From assembly GCF_007970185.1 (NCBI RefSeq), contig NZ_CP042431.1:1116001-1180000 (forward strand): a stretch of DNA of 64,000 nt. Direction: 5' to 3'. Position 1 is the stretch's first letter; each line of letters begins with the position of its first letter. A program made the position numbers and the translations under genes. Under the pieces are notes generated by a model, which worked only from the letters and a program-made list of their open reading frames with translations, did not search any database and was not told the origin of the DNA. This stretch comes from Pseudobacter ginsenosidimutans (GTDB lineage: Bacteria; Bacteroidota; Bacteroidia; Chitinophagales; Chitinophagaceae). Below, one piece after another: positions 34,227 through 40,918 of this stretch.

Positions 34227-35624
34227 TCAGGAGACAGTATTGTTGTTATTCTCTATTATCATTTCCGCCACTGCCCTTGCATTCAGCTCAACCGGTTCTA
34301 CATCGGGAACCTCCTTGCTGGTGAATGAACCACTAAGGGCCTGCAACTTCTTTGCTTGTGGTATGAAACGGCTTTCCAGGGAAGAAACAGCCTGATTATA
34401 ATTCTTCACGGCTGCATTGAGGCTATTGCCGATATTACTGAAATGCCCGAGCAATGTAGCTGTTCTGTTATACAGCTCCACGCCGGCGCCACGCATCTCT
34501 TCAATATTTTCGGTTATACGAACCTGTTGCCATACAAAACCTACGGTGCGCAGCAGCGTGATCAGTGTAGTTGGTGTGGCAAAAACCACTTTCCTTCGAA
34601 TACCTTCTTCAATCAATGTAGGATCGGCGGCCAATGCTGCGCCAAATGAAGATTCGATCTGCATATATAACACCACGTAGTCCGGCGAATCACTAAACTG
34701 GTTCCAATAAGCTTTGTCACTAAGATTCCGCAGGTGATCGCGAACTGCCTGCGCATGCTGCGCCAGCAGTTGTTTTCTTTCTTCTTCGTTTTCCGTTTCA
34801 AAAGCACGCATATAAGAACTGAGCGGAACTTTCGAATCCACTACTATGATCTTCTTCTCCGGTAGTCTGATGATCATATCCGGACGAAGTGTTCCTTCGG
34901 TACTCGCAACAGATACCTGTTCTTCAAAATCACAATGCTCGGTCATGCCTGCAAACTCTACCACTCTCCGCAAAGCGATCTCACCATAACGCCCACGCGT
35001 ATGCGACGTCTTCAAAGCAGTGACAAGATTATGTGTTTCCTTTTGCAGTTGTTCTGTCATTTGCGCCACGCCCTGCATGTACTGATTGATCTGACCATGC
35101 TGCTCCATACGCGCTTTTTCCATTTCCTGGATCTTATGATCGAATTTTCCCAGGCTGTCTGCCAGCGGTTTAACCAGCGCGTCGATGGCCTGTTGTTTTT
35201 TCTCCAGGTCGCCCTTCGCTTCCGTAACCTGGGTTTCCAGGGTGGTTTTGGCCAGCGTAACGAAGGATTCATTATTGTGTTTCAACACTTCAGCGGAAAG
35301 AGCATGAAAACTGGCTTTCATGGTTTCTGCCGAGCGGTCCATGAATGCCTGCTGCTCCGTCAAGCGCCTTTGCAATTCTTTTTGCTCTGCCGCCAGGCGT
35401 GTGGCTTCATCCCTTCGCTGGTTGAGCTTATCATTCAATTCATTAATGGAAATATTCGCTTGCAGAAGTTGCTGATTGGCTGCACGATGCAATTCCTGCT
35501 CAGTATTCAGGCGGGTAGATAATACCGCAATTTGTGAGGTGGCTTTGTTCTTAGTAATGAAGTAGGTCAGTATGCAACTGATCACAACAACCACCAAAGC
35601 GCCTCCCAGGATTAGTAAGTTCAT
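34227..35624 (-). CDS. rmuC: DNA recombination protein RmuC
   Basis: From ATG 35624 the protein has 465 residues: a single N-terminal membrane helix (MNLLILGGALVVVVISCILT), a long coiled coil (about 25-190), and the conserved RmuC domain (about 195-430) with TSHTRGRYGEIALRRVVEFA, RPDMIIRLPEKKIIVVDSKV and FATPTTLITLLRTVGFVWQQ. RmuC is a nuclease-fold protein that limits DNA inversions and rearrangements; the acidic and lysine residues of the nuclease core (VDSKVPLSSY) are kept. TTG or GTG starts further upstream are possible but would precede the membrane helix. It is divergent from a Crp-family gene. Confidence 0.95.
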   Translation of the reverse strand: MNLLILGGALVVVVISCILTYFITKNKATSQIAVLSTRLNTEQELHRAANQQLLQANISINELNDKLNQRRDEATRLAAEQKELQRRLTEQQAFMDRSAETMKASFHALSAEVLKHNNESFVTLAKTTLETQVTEAKGDLEKKQQAIDALVKPLADSLGKFDHKIQEMEKARMEQHGQINQYMQGVAQMTEQLQKETHNLVTALKTSHTRGRYGEIALRRVVEFAGMTEHCDFEEQVSVASTEGTLRPDMIIRLPEKKIIVVDSKVPLSSYMRAFETENEEERKQLLAQHAQAVRDHLRNLSDKAYWNQFSDSPDYVVLYMQIESSFGAALAADPTLIEEGIRRKVVFATPTTLITLLRTVGFVWQQVRITENIEEMRGAGVELYNRTATLLGHFSNIGNSLNAAVKNYNQAVSSLESRFIPQAKKLQALSGSFTSKEVPDVEPVELNARAVAEMIIENNNNTVS

Positions 35625-35674
35625 AGTAGATCCTTTGGTATTGAATAACCAAATGTCACCCTTTTTTTTCAAGA

Positions 35675-35696
35675 AATATACAATACCATGTATATT
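35675..35696. promoter_or_regulatory. 8-6-8 palindromic operator between rmuC and a Crp-family gene
   Basis: AATATACA and TGTATATT form a perfect 8-bp inverted repeat around a 6-nt spacer, the same geometry as a Crp-family operator. The right half overlaps TATATTGC (35691-35698), a possible -7 box for the Crp gene at 35739. Autoregulation is likely. A second repeat, TTTGGT and ACCAAA (35634-35653), lies near the rmuC start. Confidence 0.5.
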
Positions 35697-35738
35697 GCCC
35701 GGTAATAACCCTCAATCAAGACTCCTTTACACCATTAT

Positions 35739-36371
35739 ATGGCAACCAAACTAACGGGCGGCAACCAACAATTGATCGACTTCTTACAGTCGTTATACCC
35801 TCTCAATGACGAGATCGTTGAGTACCTCAATCAAGCTGCCATTGAGAAAAAAATAGGTCGCGGAAAATTATTGCTCACAGCCGGTGAAGTATGCGAACAT
35901 TATTACTTCATCAAAAAAGGACTTGTCCGCGGATTCATCATCGAAGACGGAAAAGAGATCACAACCTGGATCTGCCGCGAAGGAGAGGTGATTACCTCCA
36001 TTGTAAATATCCTGGATATTCAGGCTATGGGCGAGAACATAAAAACGCTCGAGAACAGTGAGCTGCTGGTAATGCCAACTTCGGGTATACAATACCTTTA
36101 TGATCATTATCCGGACTTCAACAGAGTAGGAAGAAAGTTGCTGGAGCGATATTATTACGATGCGCAGCAGCGCGCCATCATCTGCCGCATCCCCAATGCA
36201 GCCAAGAGGTATGAACATTTTATCAACACAAGACCTGAACTGGTGAACCGCGTGCCCGGAAAATACATCGCCAGCTTCCTGAACATGACCGAGGAAACAC
36301 TCAGCCGCGTAAGAAGCGCCCGCACCAAAAGCAGGCGGAAACCGGTGAGCGGAAATCAGGAAACCGCCTGA
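35739..36371 (+). CDS. Crp/Fnr-family transcriptional regulator
   Basis: The 210-residue protein has a cNMP-binding-like barrel (about 35-135) with KLLLTAGEVCEHYYFIKKGL, and a C-terminal HTH (VPGKYIASFLNMTEETLSRV). Basic residues form the tail. The protein resembles the many small Chitinophagaceae Crp proteins that sense unknown signals. A palindrome of Crp-type spacing lies 43-64 nt before its ATG, so it probably controls itself and perhaps rmuC. Confidence 0.9.
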   Translation: MATKLTGGNQQLIDFLQSLYPLNDEIVEYLNQAAIEKKIGRGKLLLTAGEVCEHYYFIKKGLVRGFIIEDGKEITTWICREGEVITSIVNILDIQAMGENIKTLENSELLVMPTSGIQYLYDHYPDFNRVGRKLLERYYYDAQQRAIICRIPNAAKRYEHFINTRPELVNRVPGKYIASFLNMTEETLSRVRSARTKSRRKPVSGNQETA

Positions 36372-36420
36372 TCCAGGTCAACTTTTTACAGGTTCGATTG
36401 TACCATATTTGTATCAACTG

Positions 36421-37053
36421 ATGAATATGGATGTGTTGCAGCTCAAACAATTATTTCCCGGTCTGGAAGCTGGGCTTTACGAAGATATGGCTACCCATGC
36501 CACTGTAAAAGAAGTGAAAGCCGGCGATACCCTCCTGCGCGTAGGTCAGACCATCCGGTCTACCATGCTCATTGCCGAAGGCATTGTCAAATTGTACAGG
36601 GAAGATGAAGATGGAAATGAATTCTTCATTTATCATCTCACACCCGGACAGGCCTGCTCCCTGAGCTTCATCTGTTCCGCCCGTGCAGAAAAAAGCGAAG
36701 TACTGGCTAAAGCCCTTACCGATGGTTCAGTGATCAGTATCCCACCAGAGAAGATGGACGAATGGATGGGCAAATACAAAAGCTGGTATCAGTTTGTGCT
36801 CAACTCCTATCGCAACAGATTTGAATCGCTGCTGCAAACCATCGACGCTATCGCTTTCTCCACGATGGATGAACGGCTGGAATTCTATCTGAAAAGACAG
36901 GTGGCCCAGTTCGGCAAAACGCTCACCATTACGCACCAGGAAATTGCACATGACCTTAACTCATCCCGCGAAGTGATCAGTCGCCTCCTCAAGAAGATGG
37001 AGAGCAAAGGCTTGCTCACATTACATCGCAACAGTATCGAGTGGTTACAATAA
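36421..37053 (+). CDS. Crp/Fnr-family regulator of the persulfide-dioxygenase gene (by context)
   Basis: From ATG 36421 the protein has 210 residues: cNMP-binding barrel (about 20-115; FIYHLTPGQACSLSFIC), a hinge helix and a winged helix (LTITHQEIAHDLNSSREVISRLLKKMESKG), which matches the Crp_2 recognition region. Two cysteines near ACSLSFICS could sense sulfur or redox state; this is a guess. Only 11 nt separate it from the following metallo-hydrolase/rhodanese gene, so they form an operon, and the regulator likely responds to sulfane sulfur or sulfide. ATG 36427 is an alternative start. A CATATTTG -7-like box at 36404-36411 is very near the start. Confidence 0.92.
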   Translation: MNMDVLQLKQLFPGLEAGLYEDMATHATVKEVKAGDTLLRVGQTIRSTMLIAEGIVKLYREDEDGNEFFIYHLTPGQACSLSFICSARAEKSEVLAKALTDGSVISIPPEKMDEWMGKYKSWYQFVLNSYRNRFESLLQTIDAIAFSTMDERLEFYLKRQVAQFGKTLTITHQEIAHDLNSSREVISRLLKKMESKGLLTLHRNSIEWLQ

Positions 37054-37064
37054 AATAGCTCTAT

Positions 37065-38471
37065 ATGAAAATCGAACAGATCTACACGGGCTGCCTGGCA
37101 CAGGGCGCCTATTATGTCGAAAGCAACGGTGAAGCCGTGGTGATCGATCCGCTCAGAGAAGTTACTCCCTATATCGATAAAGCCACTGCCAATGGTGCAG
37201 TGATCAAATACGTTTTTGAAACGCATTTTCATGCCGATTTTGTTTCGGGTCACCTTGATCTGGCAGAGAAAACAGGTGCAAAGATCGTTTACGGCCCTAC
37301 CGCCCAACCAAAGTTCAATGCCATCATTGCAAAGGATGGCGAACATTTCAATGCAGGTGATGTGAGTTTTGAAGTGCTGCATACACCTGGTCATACCATG
37401 GAAAGCTGCTGTTTCTTGTTGAAAGATGAGACCGGCAAACCCGTAGGACTTTTCTCCGGAGACACACTGTTCATCGGGGATGTGGGCCGTCCCGACCTTG
37501 CGCAGAAAGCCGCCGGCAAAACGAAGGAAGAGCTGGCCGCAGTCCTGTATCATTCGCTCCGCAACAAGATCATTCCACTGCCTGATGATATCATCGTTTA
37601 TCCGGCACATGGCGCCGGCAGCGCCTGCGGCAAGAACATGAGCCGCGAGACCACCGATACGCTCGGCCATCAGAAACAAACGAATTACGCCTTACGTCAA
37701 AGCATGACCGAAAATGAATTTGTGAAGGAAGTCACCGAAGGGCTCACAGCACCTCCCGGCTATTTTCCATTTAATGTAAAAATGAACAAAGAAGGATACG
37801 ACAGCCTCGACACCATCATGGAGCGTGGCAAAACAGCTTTATCGCCTGATGCCTTTGAAGCTGCCGCCAATGAAACCAATGCGCTGCTGCTGGACACACG
37901 CGATCCGCAGGTGTTTGCAAAAGGCTTTGTTCCCAACTCCATTAATATCGGTATCGATGGCAATTTCGCTCCCTGGGTGGGCACGCTGGTGCCGGATATT
38001 CAACAACCCATCCTGGTGATCACCGAAGATGGCCGCGAAGAAGAAGTGATCACACGCCTCGCACGTGTGGGTTACGACAATACCATCGGTTACCTCAAAG
38101 GAGGATTTTCCAGCTGGCAGAACAGCGGTAAAGAGACTGATCATATCCCGGGCGTGTCTGCGGCTACTGCACTCGGAATGATACAACAACCTGATGTATC
38201 TGTGATCGATGTGCGCAAACCCGGAGAATTCAGCCTGGCGCATATTGTGCACGCAAGCAATCTTCCCCTGGATGATATCAACCAGGAGATCGGTGCGCTG
38301 GACAAACAGAAAAAATACCTGGTTCATTGTGCCGGCGGTTACCGGTCCATGATCTTCTTATCGATCCTCCGTTCACGTGGATTTGATCATATAACTGATG
38401 TACAGGGCGGATTCAAAGCGATCCGTGAAGACGGCCGCTTCCCTCTCACAGCGGGCGAACCTGCTCACTAA
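37065..38471 (+). CDS. persulfide dioxygenase-like metallo-hydrolase with two rhodanese domains
   Basis: The 468-residue protein has an N-terminal beta-lactamase-fold domain (about 1-240) of the ETHE1/PDO type, with HFHADFVSGH (His54, His56, Asp58), LHTPGHTMESCC and LFSGDTLFIGDVGRPD as metal-binding motifs. Two rhodanese domains follow. The first (about 262-360) has LLDTRDPQVF, but its active-site loop reads VITEDGREE without cysteine, so it is probably inactive. The second (about 370-465) has the normal loop VHCAGGYRSM with Cys422. Such enzymes oxidise persulfides from sulfide to sulfite and transfer sulfur. It is directly after a Crp-family regulator. Confidence 0.93.
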   Translation: MKIEQIYTGCLAQGAYYVESNGEAVVIDPLREVTPYIDKATANGAVIKYVFETHFHADFVSGHLDLAEKTGAKIVYGPTAQPKFNAIIAKDGEHFNAGDVSFEVLHTPGHTMESCCFLLKDETGKPVGLFSGDTLFIGDVGRPDLAQKAAGKTKEELAAVLYHSLRNKIIPLPDDIIVYPAHGAGSACGKNMSRETTDTLGHQKQTNYALRQSMTENEFVKEVTEGLTAPPGYFPFNVKMNKEGYDSLDTIMERGKTALSPDAFEAAANETNALLLDTRDPQVFAKGFVPNSINIGIDGNFAPWVGTLVPDIQQPILVITEDGREEEVITRLARVGYDNTIGYLKGGFSSWQNSGKETDHIPGVSAATALGMIQQPDVSVIDVRKPGEFSLAHIVHASNLPLDDINQEIGALDKQKKYLVHCAGGYRSMIFLSILRSRGFDHITDVQGGFKAIREDGRFPLTAGEPAH

Positions 38472-38496
38472 AAATGGTTGCATAACCCCTCACCTG

Positions 38497-38536
38497 AGCC
38501 GGGGCCGGATTAAATGTTCGGGCCGGTTTCATTTTC
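38497..38536 (+). terminator. possible terminator after the persulfide-dioxygenase gene
   Basis: GCCGGGGCCGG and the later CGGGCCGG can form a GC-rich but imperfect stem, followed by TTTCATTTT. It lies 26 nt after the stop codon. Confidence 0.4.
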
Positions 38537-38561
38537 AGATCGATGGTTAACCAATATGAGC

Positions 38562-38578
38562 TGTGATGGCACACAATT
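38562..38578 (+). promoter_or_regulatory. TGTGANNGCACACAATT motif, copy 1
   Basis: TGTGATGGCACACAATT ends 9 nt before ATG 38588. A copy with 15 of 17 identical bases ends 9 nt before the ATG of the TonB receptor gene at 40919. TGTG-N4-CACA inside it is a palindrome. The outer ACCAAT (38550) and ATTGGT (38576) also pair. This suggests one regulator for both genes. Confidence 0.5.
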
Positions 38579-38587
38579 GGTATCTTC

Positions 38588-39430
38588 ATGAAGCCTTATC
38601 AAAGCTTTATGAAACCTTTACCACCAGTCACATTCCATCATTCATCGCCTCCGCCGCACCTGCAGCAGTACGTGCAGGCATTCTGGCATGCAGAAGGAAC
38701 CGGTGCGCTCACCCTGGGCACTATCGCAGACGGATGCCCTGGTCTGGTTTTCCATCAAACCGAACGCGGACTGCTTTGGGGTGAGCAAAAGAAAAAACTG
38801 TCGAGCTTCTTTCTTTACGGTCAAACAACGAAGCTGAGCAAGATGCAGACCGGCGGCGCATTCAGGATGACTGGCGTAATATTTTATCCCCATGTGATGA
38901 AGATACTCTTCGGTTTCAACGCCAGCGAAGTGACCGATGATTGTGTTGACCTGCTGCTTTTATCAGGCGACGAAGGAAAAGAACTGGTACACAAAATGGA
39001 AGACTGCGCCGATAAAAATGTACTGTATTGTCACATCAACAACTATCTCAGTAATATCATTTATAAAAAGAAGATCACTCATGATACTGTCATTCAGAAT
39101 GCAGTGATCCAGCTTATGCAAAGCAATGGGGATGTCAGTTTGAAGCAATTGCAGCAATCCCTCTTTATTACCGAACGCACTTTCGAGCGAAGGTTTGAGC
39201 AGTATGTAGGCATATCCGCCAAACTCTTTGCGCGTGTATGCCGCTTCCAGGCTTCACTTCAGCAATTGCGGAACGGGGAATACGAAAAACTTTCAGACAT
39301 CGCTTTCAATAACGGCTATGCCGATCAATCCCATTTCATCCGCGCCTTCAAACAATTCTCCGGTTATTCCCCTGTAGAGTTCACAAACGAGAACAAAGTG
39401 GAAGAGGTCTCCCTGCTCCTGATCCGGTAA
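38588..39430 (+). CDS. AraC-family regulator with DUF6597-like domain
   Basis: The 280-residue protein has an N-terminal DUF6597-type domain (about 10-115; FHHSSPPPHLQQYVQAFWHA, GLVFHQTERGLLWG) and a C-terminal double HTH (about 170-270) with VSLKQLQQSLFITERTFERR and GYADQSHFIRAFKQFSG, both diagnostic. A second ATG at 38609 is possible. It lies before the DUF1772-to-PepSY metal locus and shares an upstream motif with its receptor gene, so control of that locus is plausible. Confidence 0.92.
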   Translation: MKPYQSFMKPLPPVTFHHSSPPPHLQQYVQAFWHAEGTGALTLGTIADGCPGLVFHQTERGLLWGEQKKKLSSFFLYGQTTKLSKMQTGGAFRMTGVIFYPHVMKILFGFNASEVTDDCVDLLLLSGDEGKELVHKMEDCADKNVLYCHINNYLSNIIYKKKITHDTVIQNAVIQLMQSNGDVSLKQLQQSLFITERTFERRFEQYVGISAKLFARVCRFQASLQQLRNGEYEKLSDIAFNNGYADQSHFIRAFKQFSGYSPVEFTNENKVEEVSLLLIR

Positions 39431-39519
39431 AATATTAGAGAGTGTGCTCCGATGAATGTCGGTTTTGTTCAATGTCCGGGGCTCACGGGATTTTAATTTT
39501 ACATCATAAACAAACCAAT

Positions 39520-40026
39520 ATGGAAATGCTGACAGTTCCCAATCTCGTTTTAGCCGCAGGCACACTGATCACCGGATTGATTGCAGGATTATTCTTCGGT
39601 TTCTCCGTAGCTGTGATCCCCGGTCTCACCAGGCTGCCAGATGCCGGTTACCTGCAATCCTTTCAACATATCAACACAGCTATCATGAATCCTGTTTTCC
39701 TGTTTTGCTTCATGGCGCCGCTGATACTATTACCCGCGTCCACCCTGATGCTGTTCAGGCAGGGCGGTTCTTCTGCGTGGATCTGGGCGCTGGCCGGCAC
39801 CATCATTTATGTTATCACAGTATTTGGTGTAACTATTGCCGGTAATGTGCCGCTCAATGATATGCTCGCCAAAATGGATCTTGCAAATACATCAGTGCAA
39901 ACATTGGCAACAGATCGCGCATCCTTTGAACCACGCTGGAACAATTTTCATGCTGTGCGCACCATTGCGAATATCATTTCACTTGCATGCCTGATCATTT
40001 CCTGTTTTCTCACCATTAAAAAGTAG
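39520..40026 (+). CDS. DUF1772 (anthrone-oxygenase-like) membrane protein
   Basis: From ATG 39520 the protein has 168 residues with four membrane helices (about 6-28, 55-74, 82-104, 145-165). It has FFGFSVAVIPGLTRLPDAGY and NVPLNDMLAKMDLANTS, and ends near WNNFHAVRTIANIISLACLI, typical of DUF1772. The ORF is open to 39442 but those 26 residues look unlike the family start. Family proteins are linked to polyketide oxidation in fungi; in bacteria the role is unclear. It is 4 nt before the cupredoxin gene. Confidence 0.85.
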   Translation: MEMLTVPNLVLAAGTLITGLIAGLFFGFSVAVIPGLTRLPDAGYLQSFQHINTAIMNPVFLFCFMAPLILLPASTLMLFRQGGSSAWIWALAGTIIYVITVFGVTIAGNVPLNDMLAKMDLANTSVQTLATDRASFEPRWNNFHAVRTIANIISLACLIISCFLTIKK

Positions 40027-40030
40027 AAAA

Positions 40031-40360
40031 ATGTTCCGCAGTATTATCATCTTAGCCCTCCTGGTTTCGCTGCTCAGCTCAACGCCAGCCCACCGGCATC
40101 AACCAGTTACCAAAATGATCCTGATGAAAGGAATGAAATTCGTTCCCTCCAAAATAGAAGTCGATATCGGCGATACCGTCATCTGGAAGAATGAAAGCGG
40201 TGGCCACCACAATGTGATCGCCAATGACGGCAGTTTCAAAAGCAATATGCTGGAAAAGGGTCAGATCTACGCTTTGGTCTTTGAAAAAAAGGGATCATAC
40301 AAATACTTTTGCCAGCCTCACCGCATCATGGGAATGAAAGGAATAATTGAAGTGAAATAA
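40031..40360 (+). CDS. exported plastocyanin-like cupredoxin
   Basis: The 109-residue protein has a signal peptide (about 1-20) and a compact type-1 copper fold. The ligands are visible: a His in NESGGHHNVIANDG, and the C-terminal loop YFCQPHRIMGM with Cys, His (Cys+3) and Met (His+5), the standard C-x2-H-x4-M pattern. It should carry electrons or copper in the periplasm. It is 4 nt after the DUF1772 gene and upstream of the TonB receptor unit, which fits a role in metal handling. Confidence 0.92.
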   Translation: MFRSIIILALLVSLLSSTPAHRHQPVTKMILMKGMKFVPSKIEVDIGDTVIWKNESGGHHNVIANDGSFKSNMLEKGQIYALVFEKKGSYKYFCQPHRIMGMKGIIEVK

Positions 40361-40406
40361 TGAAAATAAATACTCGTCAACTCTGGTGTTGTTAAGCATT
40401 TGATTG

Positions 40407-40414
40407 TAATTTTG
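40407..40414 (+). promoter_or_regulatory. -7 box of the receptor unit (Cys/His protein, TonB receptor, PepSY)
   Basis: TAATTTTG is an exact match to TAnnTTTG, 15 nt before ATG 40430. The -33 element is weak (TTG at 40389-40391, spacer 15). Confidence 0.5.
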
Positions 40415-40429
40415 CATCACATCGGCGAG

Positions 40430-40807
40430 ATGGACATGTTCAAACAATTTACCGCCATATTACTTCTCTTCGCCATTACGGTGCAAACCTTTCACAAGGC
40501 CATCATTGTGATTGATTTCTACAGGAATCAGGAATACATCGCCAAGAATCTCTGCGAAAACCGCTTCAGGCCTATGTTACATTGCGACGGACATTGTTTG
40601 CTCGCTAAGAAACTTCAACAGGCAGAGAAGAAGGAACAACGCAATCCTGATCTCAAAGGAGAGAACAAACAGGAAGTGGTTTCATCCAAATCTTTCTATC
40701 CTGTCATCGCAACTACTACCATTGAACCCGTAACTCCTCACAACTCATTCAACAAGGGAAAACCTGTTGACTTTGCAGAAGATTTCTTCCACCCACCTGG
40801 CGCATAA
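40430..40807 (+). CDS. small membrane-anchored Cys/His protein of metal-uptake loci
   Basis: From ATG 40430 (ATG 40436 also possible) about 125 residues: an N-terminal membrane helix (FKQFTAILLLFAITVQT), then the motif NLCENRFRPMLHCDGHCLLA, with three cysteines and two histidines that could bind a metal, followed by a Lys/Glu-rich helix. From memory, small Bacteroidota proteins with a CENxxKPMLHCxGxC motif lie next to TonB receptors; this has no proven function. A promoter precedes it and the receptor gene follows 111 nt later. Confidence 0.7.
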   Translation: MDMFKQFTAILLLFAITVQTFHKAIIVIDFYRNQEYIAKNLCENRFRPMLHCDGHCLLAKKLQQAEKKEQRNPDLKGENKQEVVSSKSFYPVIATTTIEPVTPHNSFNKGKPVDFAEDFFHPPGA

Positions 40808-40892
40808 GGGTTTCATATCATCATTTCTGTTCCAACAATTTTCCAGTTTCAACCTGTGCACCACTGCTATGTCCTGCATTCACCAGGAATAG

Positions 40893-40909
40893 TGTGACTG
40901 CACACAATT
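40893..40909 (+). promoter_or_regulatory. TGTGANNGCACACAATT motif, copy 2
   Basis: TGTGACTGCACACAATT ends 9 nt before ATG 40919, the same distance as copy 1 at 38562-38578 before its ATG. It includes the perfect palindrome GTGTG-ACTG-CACAC (40892-40905). Confidence 0.5.
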
Positions 40910-40918
40910 CTCTGAACA

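Noticed and set aside
36390-36406. GGTTCGATTGTACC as a tRNA T-arm
   Set aside because: No acceptor, D or anticodon arms are found around it; it lies in the promoter region of a Crp gene.
38567-38582. TGGCAC-like sequence before the AraC gene as a sigma-54 promoter
   Set aside because: TGGCAC is present, but no GC follows at 10 nt; the -12 part reads TTGG at a wrong distance. The shared TGTGANNGCACACAATT motif explains the sequence better.
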